From Pseudomonas violetae (lineage in GTDB: Bacteria; Pseudomonadota; Gammaproteobacteria; Pseudomonadales; Pseudomonadaceae): a stretch of DNA of 64,000 nt. The notes under the pieces are model-generated. The model ran no database searches and was not told where the DNA came from. It worked only from the letters and a program-made list of their open reading frames with translations. The stretch's first letter is position 1. Each line of letters opens with the position of its first letter. Shown piece after piece: positions 45,079 through 53,919 of the stretch. Position numbers and translations under genes: made by a program. The stretch spans positions 51,818 to 115,817 of the forward strand of contig NZ_JAKNRW010000014.1 in the NCBI RefSeq assembly GCF_023072615.1. Direction: 5' to 3'.

Positions 45079-45321
45079 ATTTAGCCGCCTCGCCGGCACC
45101 CATCGCCTTCATTTTCTGCCGCGAGGTTAGAGAGTGGCACGTTGGCAGGGAGTGAAACGGTTGTGAAAAATAGATTAAGAAAAGATCGCAGCCTCGTTTG
45201 ATCTTCAGTTAACAAGCCAGCTGCCGATATCCCCCTGCTACCCATTTTTGCTGGCTCTCAAAAACAACAATCTTCCAGCCTAACGACGATCAAGAAACAC
45301 AACGTTCCTGGAGGAATTGTG

Positions 45322-47241
45322 ATGAATAGCTGGTTCGGCAACATCAGTGTGAACCTGAAATTGGGTCTGGGGTTTGGCCTGGTCCTGGCACTGACCTGCG
45401 TCCTCGCCCTGACCGGCTGGACGAGCCTGGGCGGGTTGATTGACCGCAGTAACTGGATGAGTGACATCACCCAACTCAACGCTGGCCTGACCAAGCTGCG
45501 AGTAGTGCGCCTGCAATACATGCTGACCAACGGCGACGAAACCGCTGCGCAGAATGTGCAGACCACCCTCGATGCGTTCTCCGCCCAGCAACAGGCGTTG
45601 CTGGTGCAGTTCAAGAGCCCGGACAACCTCAAGCTGCTCCGGGAGCAAGGCGCTCAGATCGACGCCTACAAAGCGTCCCTGAACAAGATGCGCAGCGCCT
45701 ACCGCTCTGGCAACAGCGCCCGCGACGTGATGGGCGCCAACGCCGAAACCGCCAATTCGCTGATCAACGCCATCAACACCGGCGTGCAGCAAATGCCGAT
45801 CAGCGATCAGCGCTTTGAACAGTTCCAGGCCATCACTGCGGCCAAGGAAGCATTCCTGTTGGCTCGTTACGAAGTGCGTGGCTACACCGCCACCACCAAT
45901 GCCGAGACCGAGCAAAAAGCGCTCAGCCAACTGGGCTCCGCGATTGCCAGCCTGAAACCGCTAAACGTGTATTTCGCCGACACTCAGCTCGACGCATTGC
46001 GTCAGCTGGAAACAGCGCTGGGCAACTATCGCAGCGCTTTGCAGGCCTACAAGAATGCCAGCAATGAAGCGGTTCAGGCGCGCAAGGAAATGACCGACCA
46101 GGGCGCGGCCATCGTGTCCCTGAGCGATCAGCTGTATCAAATTCAGCTCAACCGCCGCGACATCGAAAGCGCACAAGCGCGCACTCTGCAATTGATCAGC
46201 ACCTTGCTGGCGTTGCTGGTGGGCATCATTGCCGCCGTACTCATCACCCGACAGATCACCTGCCCGCTGCGTGAAACCCTCGCGGTGGTCGAGCGCATCG
46301 CCGGTGGCGATCTGTCCCAGGACATCAAGGTGACTCGTCGCGATGAACTGGGCGTATTGCAACAAGGCATCGCGCGCATGGGCGTGACCCTGCGTGACCT
46401 GATCAGCGGCATCCGCGATGGCGTCACGCAGATTGCCAGCGCTGCTGAAGAGCTCTCCGCAGTAACCGAGCAAACCAGCGCCGGCGTCAACAGCCAGAAG
46501 ATCGAAACCGATCAGGTGGCCACCGCCATGCATGAGATGACGGCGACTGTGCAGGAAGTGGCGCGCAATGCCGAACAGGCTTCGCAAGCAGCCGCCGCTG
46601 CTGATGGCGAAGCGCGCGAAGGCGACAAGGTGGTCAACGAAGCCATTGTGCAGATCGAACGCCTGGCCAGCGAAGTGGCGCGTTCCACCGAAGCCATGAG
46701 TGTGCTGCAACAGGAAAGCGACAAGATCGGCAGCGTCATGGACGTAATCAAGGCCGTCGCCGAGCAGACCAATCTGCTCGCCCTCAACGCTGCCATTGAG
46801 GCAGCTCGTGCCGGTGAAGCGGGTCGCGGATTTGCGGTGGTCGCCGATGAAGTCCGCGGGCTGGCCCAGCGCACGCAGAAATCCACCGAGGAAATCGAAG
46901 GCCTGGTGGCCGGTTTGCAGAACGGCACCCAACGGGTATCAACGGTGATGAACAACAGCCGCACCCTGACCGACAGCAGTGTCGCCCTGACCCGCAAGGC
47001 TGGCCTGTCCCTGGAGAACATCACCCGCACGGTGTCGAACATCCAGTCGATGAACCAGCAGATCGCCGCTGCTGCCGAACAGCAAAGCGCCGTGGCCGAG
47101 GAGATCAGCCGCAGCATCGTCAACGTGCGCGACGTATCGGAACAGACCGCCGCCGCCAGCGACGAGACGGCCAAGTCCAGTGTCGAACTGGCACGGTTGG
47201 GTGGCCAGTTGCAGATGTTGGTGAGCCACTTTCGCGTTTAA
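45322..47241 (+). CDS. methyl-accepting chemotaxis protein with HBM sensor (McpS-like)
   Basis: A 639-residue chemoreceptor. TM1 is near residues 10-32, followed by a long helical periplasmic HBM sensor domain (about 35-285), TM2 at about 291-312 (LISTLLALLVGIIAAVLI), HAMP, and the cytoplasmic signalling domain with the conserved EQTNLLALNAAIEAARAGE near residue 480. Length and the start NSWFGNISVNLKLGLGFG match the P. putida McpS group, which senses TCA-cycle organic acids; whether this one does is inference. The ATG at 45322 is chosen over the adjacent GTG at 45319 because ggagg is 7 bases away. It is a single-gene transcript. Confidence 0.93.
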   Translation: MNSWFGNISVNLKLGLGFGLVLALTCVLALTGWTSLGGLIDRSNWMSDITQLNAGLTKLRVVRLQYMLTNGDETAAQNVQTTLDAFSAQQQALLVQFKSPDNLKLLREQGAQIDAYKASLNKMRSAYRSGNSARDVMGANAETANSLINAINTGVQQMPISDQRFEQFQAITAAKEAFLLARYEVRGYTATTNAETEQKALSQLGSAIASLKPLNVYFADTQLDALRQLETALGNYRSALQAYKNASNEAVQARKEMTDQGAAIVSLSDQLYQIQLNRRDIESAQARTLQLISTLLALLVGIIAAVLITRQITCPLRETLAVVERIAGGDLSQDIKVTRRDELGVLQQGIARMGVTLRDLISGIRDGVTQIASAAEELSAVTEQTSAGVNSQKIETDQVATAMHEMTATVQEVARNAEQASQAAAAADGEAREGDKVVNEAIVQIERLASEVARSTEAMSVLQQESDKIGSVMDVIKAVAEQTNLLALNAAIEAARAGEAGRGFAVVADEVRGLAQRTQKSTEEIEGLVAGLQNGTQRVSTVMNNSRTLTDSSVALTRKAGLSLENITRTVSNIQSMNQQIAAAAEQQSAVAEEISRSIVNVRDVSEQTAAASDETAKSSVELARLGGQLQMLVSHFRV

Positions 47242-47261
47242 TCACAGGTCTGCGGTGATTG

Positions 47262-47290
47262 CCCCCCTTCGTCGTTCCGACAAAGGGGGT
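47262..47290 (+). terminator. Hairpin terminator of the chemoreceptor gene
   Basis: cccccttcgtcg-ttc-cgacaaaggggg is a strong stem-loop 21 bases after the stop, with only a short pyrimidine tail. Confidence 0.6.
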
Positions 47291-47318
47291 CTAACTCTGC
47301 CTATAGATTAATCTGTAG

Positions 47319-48692
47319 TCACCGCGTCCCGCGCTGGCGCAGCGCTGATGGCATGAAATAGGCGTCTTCGGGCACTGGCTGGGAGAAGTCCACGGTCTGT
47401 GGCTCTTCGTTATCCAGGTTCTGCACGTAGTAACGGCGCGCCTGCAGGTCGTGGAACACGTCCAGCGCGCTCCAGGTGGTGGGCAGGTCGTAGAAGTTCT
47501 TCAGGTAGCCCATCGACACCCGCCACAACTCCCCTCGGCCGTCGTACTGATCCACCAGCGCAGCGCCCCAGCTGTCTTCATCGAGGAACAGCACTCGTTT
47601 GGAATAGATGTGCCGCGAGCCAGGTTTGAGCATACCTTCCACGACCCACACCCGGTGCAGTTCGTAACGGGTGTACTGCGGGTTGAGGTGACCGGGGGTG
47701 AGCAAGTCTGCGTACTTCACCTGCGGGCTACCGACTTTGTAGCTGTTGTAGGGGATATAGATCTCCTGCTTGCCCTTGAGCTTCCAGTCGTAGCGGTCCG
47801 GGGAGCCGTTGAACAAGTCCGTGTCGTCCGCCGTGCGCAGGCCGTCCGACGAGGCAATCGGTGTGTCGTAAGCCAGATTCGGTGCCCGGCGCACACGTCG
47901 CTGGCCGGCATCGTAGATCCAGGCCTGACGCGGGTCTTTGAGCTGGTCCAGAGTCTCGTGGATCAGTGCCGCCCCCCCCGCCAGCCGGGCCGGGCTCTTC
48001 ACGAAGGCCAAGTAGTAGAACAGGATGTTTTTCAGATCGGCGAACTGCCCGCCCGGGCGGTAGTAGTTGAACAGCCCTTCCTGTTGCGAGGTCACCAGCG
48101 CAAAACTGCCATTGCGCTGCACCGGCGCTTCGGATGCGCGACGGACCACGTAGATCCCGCGATAGCGGGTAATGTGGTTCCACAACGCTTCGACACCATC
48201 CTTGGGCACCGGGAATGGCACGCCGCCATAGGCATCGGCAAAGCCGGTACCGCCGTCGAGCAGCTTAGCGCTGGTGGCGTTCTTGAACGTATTGTCGTAG
48301 AGCCACTGGGGCGCCGAGCCTGAGCGACGGCTGGTGTACACCGGCATCTGGAAGGTGTCCGGGTAGCTGTTGAACAGCGCGACCTGACCGGCACTGAGGT
48401 GCGCTTTGTACTGTTCGAGGTTGGCCTTGGTGATGGTGAACAGTGGCTTGTCCGTTGCGTAAGGGTCGGAGTGATGCTCGCCGGGTTTGTAGCCCTTGGG
48501 CGGCTGGGTAATTCCGCCATCCCAGGCCGGAATGGTCCCGGCCGCGTTACCGGCACGCTCGGCGCCGAGGGGCGTCAGAGTGGTTTTCAGTTGTTGCGCT
48601 TCCTGAGGCGTGATCGCCGCCAGCGTGCTACCGGCGGCCAGGCCTAGTAACAGTGCCAGCGTGGTCTTGATCAGTCGTGACGTATGAAACAT
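47319..48692 (-). CDS. DUF1329 outer-membrane associated protein
   Basis: A 457-residue exported protein of the DUF1329 family: signal peptide (cut near GSTLAA, residue 26), then ITPQEAQQLKTTLTPLGAERAGN, which is the usual family start, and PSRHIYSKRVLFLDEDSWGA later. The fold is related to the LolA/LolB type lipoprotein carriers, so it may bind or carry a lipid or sterol-like ligand in the periplasm. The ATG at 48692 is 7 bases after ggag and is preferred to that at 48698. It is paired, as is usual, with a DUF1302 gene; a REP pair lies between them. Confidence 0.88.
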   Translation of the reverse strand: MFHTSRLIKTTLALLLGLAAGSTLAAITPQEAQQLKTTLTPLGAERAGNAAGTIPAWDGGITQPPKGYKPGEHHSDPYATDKPLFTITKANLEQYKAHLSAGQVALFNSYPDTFQMPVYTSRRSGSAPQWLYDNTFKNATSAKLLDGGTGFADAYGGVPFPVPKDGVEALWNHITRYRGIYVVRRASEAPVQRNGSFALVTSQQEGLFNYYRPGGQFADLKNILFYYLAFVKSPARLAGGAALIHETLDQLKDPRQAWIYDAGQRRVRRAPNLAYDTPIASSDGLRTADDTDLFNGSPDRYDWKLKGKQEIYIPYNSYKVGSPQVKYADLLTPGHLNPQYTRYELHRVWVVEGMLKPGSRHIYSKRVLFLDEDSWGAALVDQYDGRGELWRVSMGYLKNFYDLPTTWSALDVFHDLQARRYYVQNLDNEEPQTVDFSQPVPEDAYFMPSALRQRGTR

Positions 48693-48718
48693 GGACATTC
48701 TCCAAAATAGAAACTCTG

Positions 48719-48805
48719 CGGGAGTGAGCCTGCTCGCGATATCGATGTTTCAGGCGACATCTGTGTTGACTGTGCTGTACCCATCGCAGCAGGCTCGCTC
48801 CCACC
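48719..48805. repeat. Inverted pair of REP palindromes
   Basis: gggagtgagcctgctcgcga (48719-48738) and its inverted partner catcgcagcaggctcgctcc (48782-48801) flank a 43-base centre, the usual BIME arrangement in fluorescent Pseudomonas. Confidence 0.75.
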
Positions 48806-48833
48806 ATTGAGTGCGCTTACCGGTACCGGGCAG

Positions 48834-50789
48834 TCACAGGAAGTACTTGAGGTTGAAGCCGACGTTGTCGCGGTCACGAATGCCGTTGTTCTGGCCACCG
48901 CCGTAGAACTCGGTGTACTGCAGCTCGGCTTCGAGCCTGTTCTGGTAGTTGGCCTTGATCCCCAGGGTGTAGGCTTTGCGCCCTTCGATGGTGTTGCCGG
49001 CCTGGTAGCTGTTGCCCTTGAAATCATCCTTGTAGACGACATAGGGCGAGACGTTGACCCCGGCATACACATCGTTCCAGGTGCCGTTGAACATGGCGGT
49101 GTAGCTGTAGGAGTTGCGGTTGACCTGGTCGCCTCGATCGCCGCCGGACACGTAGGAATAGTTGCCGGTACCGGCGTAATAACGCGTGCTGCCGTCATAG
49201 GCGGTGTATTGCAGGTTGCTGCCACGCAAGTGCTCGGATGCCAGTTCGAACACGCCGAACATCGAGTCGAACGACAGGCTCGGGCCAAAGTTGTAGATCG
49301 TTCCCAACGAGGTATTGAACGCTTCCACGCGCTCGCCGTTGTTGATCTGGCTGTCGAGCTGCACCATCTGCCCGCCGATGTTGATAGTCTGCCCGGCAGC
49401 CGCCGCAGCAGCGCCGTTGGCCAAGTCGCCGATCAGGTCGTTGGTTGCGGCGACGCCGATGGGCAGGTTCGGCCGATAAGCCACTTCACCGAACACCGAC
49501 GCCTGGCCCACGGTGGTGTTGAAGCTCAAGCCGTACATGCGAATGTCTTCGGCGTAGCGCCGATTCGCCTGGATATTACCCAGCACGTCTGCTGTCGCCA
49601 GGCCGTTGGCCAGTTGCCCGGCCTGACTGCCGGCGACTCCGGCGAGCAGATTGGTCAGGGCGTCCATGTCGATGCCCTGGTAACCACCGAGGTTGGCGGA
49701 GATGGTCGGCTCCTTGGCGTGATAGTTGACCATGTACAGCCCGAACTCGGTGCTGTTGAGCTGCTCGGCGATGTAGCGAAAGGCGAAGCCGAACTGCCCG
49801 TCGTTGCGGGCGTTGTAGTCCTTGCCGACCGACGCCACCTTTAGGGTGTTGCCGAAGGCCGGAGTCACGCCGTTGGCGTACAGGCCGGTAGTGCCCAGCG
49901 CCTGGTTGAGCAACGGGTTATTACCCAGCGCGCTGTACAGGTCGATCACGTTGCCGAAACCTGGCACCGGTGTATCCAGCGCGGTGCCGGTGAAATTGTT
50001 GTAGGCGGTGTTGCCGCCATCGGCGAACAGGTCAGTCTGGGAGTAGAAGGTGCCGACTGGATCGATGCGGGTTTCTTTCCAGTTGGTCTGGTAGAAACTC
50101 TCCAGGGTCAGGGTGTCGGACAGGCCGATGTTGAAGCTTATCGCCTCGATCGGGATCAGCACTTCCTTGACCTCGGCACCGGGTAAGCGGTACTTGGCGG
50201 CATCTACCGGATTGGTGGTGTTGATCCCGCCCCGATAGAAAATGCCTTCCCCCCAGTTGAACACCTGGCGCCCGAGGCGCCCGGTCACCGGCATCGACGC
50301 CACGTCCCAGTTGCCGTACACGTAGGCGTCGAGCATTTCCACCCGGCTACCGGCAATGTCGCGGGTCTGGTCGGTGAAGTGGTCGTCCTGGGGATAACTC
50401 TGGCTCGGTTGTGAAGGACTGTTGTTGCGATAGTAATCGTTGCGCTTATCCATCAGCTGGGTGTCATAGAACGCGGTGCCGCGCATGAACAAACCGTAGT
50501 TCTGGTAGTTGGCCTCAAGCTCGGAAGTGATCTTGTACACCTCGGAAACCAGCCCGGTATCGAAGTTGCGATTGCCGTCGTTGGTATTGACGTCGTCGTT
50601 GCTCCTGTTCCGCCCCTGGACCCGCCACAAACGGCCATAAGACAAAGTACTGTCAAACGAACCGGTGACCTGCTGGTCGAGCACACTGAATTCCACGGCC
50701 TGTACCGCGTCCACCGCGCACAGTTGCAGCAGCCCTGCCAGGCTTGCTCCGGTGATGCCCGCGCCAGACAGTTGTAAGCGCATCCTCAT
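48834..50789 (-). CDS. DUF1302 outer-membrane protein
   Basis: A 651-residue exported beta-barrel-type protein of the DUF1302 family, with a signal peptide (cut near VQAVE, residue 32), the family start VEFSVLDQQVTGSFDSTLSYG, an R-L-G-R-Q-V-F-N-W-GEG segment (TGRLGRQVFNWGEGIFYRGG) and a C-terminal aromatic end (FNLKYFL). DUF1302/DUF1329 pairs are linked to uptake or export of hydrophobic compounds such as lipids and sterols. The ATG at 50789 has aaggag 9 bases upstream. It is downstream of a phospholipase-like gene on the same strand. Confidence 0.88.
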   Translation of the reverse strand: MRMRLQLSGAGITGASLAGLLQLCAVDAVQAVEFSVLDQQVTGSFDSTLSYGRLWRVQGRNRSNDDVNTNDGNRNFDTGLVSEVYKITSELEANYQNYGLFMRGTAFYDTQLMDKRNDYYRNNSPSQPSQSYPQDDHFTDQTRDIAGSRVEMLDAYVYGNWDVASMPVTGRLGRQVFNWGEGIFYRGGINTTNPVDAAKYRLPGAEVKEVLIPIEAISFNIGLSDTLTLESFYQTNWKETRIDPVGTFYSQTDLFADGGNTAYNNFTGTALDTPVPGFGNVIDLYSALGNNPLLNQALGTTGLYANGVTPAFGNTLKVASVGKDYNARNDGQFGFAFRYIAEQLNSTEFGLYMVNYHAKEPTISANLGGYQGIDMDALTNLLAGVAGSQAGQLANGLATADVLGNIQANRRYAEDIRMYGLSFNTTVGQASVFGEVAYRPNLPIGVAATNDLIGDLANGAAAAAAGQTINIGGQMVQLDSQINNGERVEAFNTSLGTIYNFGPSLSFDSMFGVFELASEHLRGSNLQYTAYDGSTRYYAGTGNYSYVSGGDRGDQVNRNSYSYTAMFNGTWNDVYAGVNVSPYVVYKDDFKGNSYQAGNTIEGRKAYTLGIKANYQNRLEAELQYTEFYGGGQNNGIRDRDNVGFNLKYFL

Positions 50790-50849
50790 GGTCAGCTTCT
50801 CCTTCCCTGATTTTGTTGTTTTGGTGTGCGGGCAACTTCGCCGCGATGG

Positions 50850-52139
50850 TTAGGGTGCCAAACCCGCCCTGACATAAATCCGGCTGTGCGCGCCAAAATG
50901 CCCCAGCAACTGCAACAGCTGCCGGTTGAGTTGCGGGTGGTCGTAGTCTTCGCGCGAGACCTGATTGCTGGCGCTGAAATCGCTGGTGGCCGGGGCAGTC
51001 GCTAGCCATTGTTCGATGGCCTCATCAAAGGCTGCGGACTCGGCGACGGCCTGGGCACTGACCACTTCACGCAGGTAGTCCACCGAGTACGGCGGGTAAT
51101 CGGCGTCTTCAGCGAGCCTGGCGTATGCCGCAATCATCGGGTGCGGTTCTCCGGCTTTCAGTAGCCGCCGCAGCCAGGCGGATTGATACTTTTCGACCTC
51201 CATGTGCCGGGTTGCGACGCGCTGGATGGCGGCGTGTTTGTCGCTGTCGAAACCCGCCAGTGCCTTGCCTTCCATCAGCAGCAAACTGGCCAGCCCGGCG
51301 CCGGGCAGTGGCTTGGCGTGATAGGGCTGGGTCAGGTCCTGTATGTGGTGCAGGCCCCAGCCAAGGAAGCGGTAACCCCAATACGAATGCCCCGTCGCGA
51401 AGGCCAGGCGCGCCAGTCCCATGTATTGGTAAGCGCGCCAGTGCGGCCAACTGCGCTGCAGAAAACCGGCAGCGGCGTACACCACCGGGCTCTCATGGAA
51501 GAAGCCCATGTGGAAGGCAGCCTGGGAGCTGTATTGAAAACGTGAGTCGCCAAAAGGCTGCGGGCCGAAGCCGTAGCGCCCGCCGACCTCGCCAGGGTTG
51601 TCGCTGAACAGATTGATGTCGTGGCCATAATCCGGTTCGTCGGCGGCGCTGGCCAGCACCGCCAGGGGCGGCAGTTTTTCGCCGGTCAGCACGTGGATAA
51701 AGCGCTGGCGATTCCAGGGCGAGAGGGTCTGTTCAACCATCACCTGGTTGGCCTTCAGGTGTTCGCGTTCGGGCAGGTCGCGACCCGGCAGCGGCTGGAT
51801 GGCCATCGCCAGGTAAATCTGCGGGTTGATGCGCAGCGCGGTGAGGAATGCCTGTCGCAGATTGTGCCCGGGTTCGGCGGGCAGTTTCAGGCTGTCGGGA
51901 CGCGGCGGGTATCGGGCGAAGTGCTGACGGGCGAACCGCTCCTGTTCATCGAGCAACTCGGTCACCGCGTGGTACTGCTGGGCTAGGAATTGTTCCAGGG
52001 GTTCGACTTCCACCGGTGGGGCTTCGCGCAAAGCGGGCAACTCTTGCAGCGCCAGGTAGCTGCCCACTGTGTGATTGGACCAGCCCCAGGCTGGCGGGGC
52101 CGTGACACAGAGCACCAGCAGGATAAATGGCAGCTTCAT
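50850..52139 (-). CDS. exported zinc-dependent phospholipase C / P1-nuclease-like protein
   Basis: A 429-residue exported protein. The signal peptide ends APPAWG at residue 19, so the mature protein begins with Trp20 (WSNHTVG). An N-terminal Trp that coordinates zinc is the hallmark of the zinc-dependent phospholipase C / S1-P1 nuclease superfamily. The second hallmark, HHxxDxxxPxHA, is present as HHIQDLTQPYHA with H264, H265, D268 and H274. It is much longer than the 250-residue bacterial phospholipases because of an insertion after residue 25. Its neighbours (DUF1302/1329 pair, glycerol-type kinase and oxidase genes) suggest it releases a head group or lipid fragment that they process. Substrate is not certain. 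Confidence 0.75.
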   Translation of the reverse strand: MKLPFILLVLCVTAPPAWGWSNHTVGSYLALQELPALREAPPVEVEPLEQFLAQQYHAVTELLDEQERFARQHFARYPPRPDSLKLPAEPGHNLRQAFLTALRINPQIYLAMAIQPLPGRDLPEREHLKANQVMVEQTLSPWNRQRFIHVLTGEKLPPLAVLASAADEPDYGHDINLFSDNPGEVGGRYGFGPQPFGDSRFQYSSQAAFHMGFFHESPVVYAAAGFLQRSWPHWRAYQYMGLARLAFATGHSYWGYRFLGWGLHHIQDLTQPYHAKPLPGAGLASLLLMEGKALAGFDSDKHAAIQRVATRHMEVEKYQSAWLRRLLKAGEPHPMIAAYARLAEDADYPPYSVDYLREVVSAQAVAESAAFDEAIEQWLATAPATSDFSASNQVSREDYDHPQLNRQLLQLLGHFGAHSRIYVRAGLAP

Positions 52140-52284
52140 TGCTCGGGTTTCTTATTGGATAGACAGTGGGGATGAGCCTAACAACCGCACTGGGGTGTGG
52201 CACTGTCCGATCTGGCCAAAAAAGTTCTCCGATAGCGCCATGGATTTTGGCGGTTTGAACACAGGTATTGCAGTGGGCAACCAA

Positions 52285-53853
52285 TCAAGCCGGGTAACCC
52301 GTAATCTCGCGAATGCTTTGGTACAACGGTTTCAACTGACGATACATGCGCAGGTACACCTCCTTGTACAGGCGCTCGTAGATCTGATGCGCCTCGGCCT
52401 GGGGCATGAATACCGTGCCGACCCGGGTCATCGCCGCCGTAGCCGTGGGAAAGTCCGCGTGCAGTCCAAGCCCTACGGCGCAGCAAATGGCAGCGCCAAG
52501 ACCGGAGGCCTCGTACACATGCGGACGCTCGGCAGGCAGGCCGAAAATGTCCGCCGTTAGCTGCATCGCCGCATCGCTCTGGGAACCACCGCCGGCGATT
52601 CGCAAGCGCTTGATGGAGACTTTCGAGCGTTTCTCGATGCTCTCCATGCCTTGACGCAAGGCGTAAGCCAGACCTTCGAGGATCGCCCTATAAATATGCG
52701 CGCGGGTGTGCACGTCGCCGAAGCCGATCATTGCGCCTTTGGCTTCGACTCCAGGCTCGCGGATTCCGGGCGACCAGTACGGTTGCAGCATCAGTCCCAT
52801 AGAGCCCGCAGGCACTGCATTGACCAACGCATCGAACAGTTGCTCCGGCTCCACTCCCTGCTCCCTGGCCTGCTGCATTTCCCGCAGGCCGAACTCATTC
52901 TTGAACCAGCTGACCATCCAGTAACCGCGGTAGATCATCACTTCGCAGTTGTAGTGATCGGGTACGGCCGCCGGATAGGGAGGGATCAGCGGGACGATTT
53001 CCAGGTAGCGCGAACGGGTGCTGGTAATGGTCGCCGTGGTGCCGTAGGACAGGCACACCGTGCTGGAATCGACCACGCCGGCACCCACCACTTCGCAGGC
53101 CTTGTCGGCACCGGCGGCAATCAACGGCAGTCCTTCGGGAATGCCCGTGTGACGGCTGGCGTTGGCGCTGATGTAGCCCAGGGTTTCGCCGGGCTTGAGC
53201 AGGCTGGGCAGTTGCTCGGGGCGCACCGCCAGGGCCTGCCATTTCCAGTCGGAAGGAGCCGCCCAGCGCAGGCGCTTGAAGTCGAAGGGCAGATAACCGA
53301 CGCAGCCGCCCACTGAATCGACAAAGCGCCCGCATAGGCGATGGGTGAGAAACCCCGAGAGCAGTAAAAACTTTTCGGTCTTGGCCCACACTTCAGGTTG
53401 GTGGTGGGCGATCCAGTTAGCCTCGGCCTGGGCGCGAAAATAGTCCACGGTGGCCTGGGCGCCCACCAGTTTGAACAACCATCCCCAACGCCCCTTGATG
53501 CCGCCTTCGACCTCCGTCTGGCGCTGGTCGAGCCACAGAATGGCCGGGCGCAACGGATTGCCCTGAGCGTCGACGTTGATCAACGTACCGCGCTGGGTCG
53601 TCAGGGAGACACCGGCAATCTGTGCACGATCGATACCGGTCTGCGCCCATAACAGCTGGCAGGCTTCACCCAGCTTCGCCCAGTAATAATCTGGATCCTG
53701 CTCGGCCCAACCAGGCTGGGTCGAGTAGTAAGCTTGCAGGTCGACCTTGCCTTTGCCCAGCAGATTGCCTTGAAGATCGAACAACAGCGCCCGTACGCTT
53801 TGGGTTCCATTGTCGATGGCCAGCAGGTAACGTTTGTTCGGGTGGTTGTCCAT
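52285..53853 (-). CDS. FGGY family carbohydrate (glycerol-type) kinase
   Basis: A 522-residue sugar/polyol kinase. The phosphate-1 motif is LLAIDNGTQSVRALLFD, the FGGY N-domain continues to about residue 270, and the C-domain shows AAGADKACEVVGAGV, the glycine-rich IAGGGSQSDAAMQL and EASGLGAAICCAVGLG. It matches the kinase of the PA3024-type cluster. The ATG at 53853 gives the usual N-terminus; the frame is open 17 codons further. With the GlpD-like and AGPS-like genes downstream of the same promoter it would phosphorylate a glycerol-type or sugar substrate before its oxidation. Substrate not identified. Confidence 0.88.
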   Translation of the reverse strand: MDNHPNKRYLLAIDNGTQSVRALLFDLQGNLLGKGKVDLQAYYSTQPGWAEQDPDYYWAKLGEACQLLWAQTGIDRAQIAGVSLTTQRGTLINVDAQGNPLRPAILWLDQRQTEVEGGIKGRWGWLFKLVGAQATVDYFRAQAEANWIAHHQPEVWAKTEKFLLLSGFLTHRLCGRFVDSVGGCVGYLPFDFKRLRWAAPSDWKWQALAVRPEQLPSLLKPGETLGYISANASRHTGIPEGLPLIAAGADKACEVVGAGVVDSSTVCLSYGTTATITSTRSRYLEIVPLIPPYPAAVPDHYNCEVMIYRGYWMVSWFKNEFGLREMQQAREQGVEPEQLFDALVNAVPAGSMGLMLQPYWSPGIREPGVEAKGAMIGFGDVHTRAHIYRAILEGLAYALRQGMESIEKRSKVSIKRLRIAGGGSQSDAAMQLTADIFGLPAERPHVYEASGLGAAICCAVGLGLHADFPTATAAMTRVGTVFMPQAEAHQIYERLYKEVYLRMYRQLKPLYQSIREITGYPA

Positions 53854-53919
53854 GGAGCTCTCTTCAATGGGCATGTGTACCTGCATATCCGTGAAATTGC
53901 GCAAATCGTGACGGCTGTT

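Noticed and set aside
48807..49844. 345-residue open frame antisense to the DUF1302 gene
   Set aside because: It is a shadow of a clear family member on the other strand, without its own domain.
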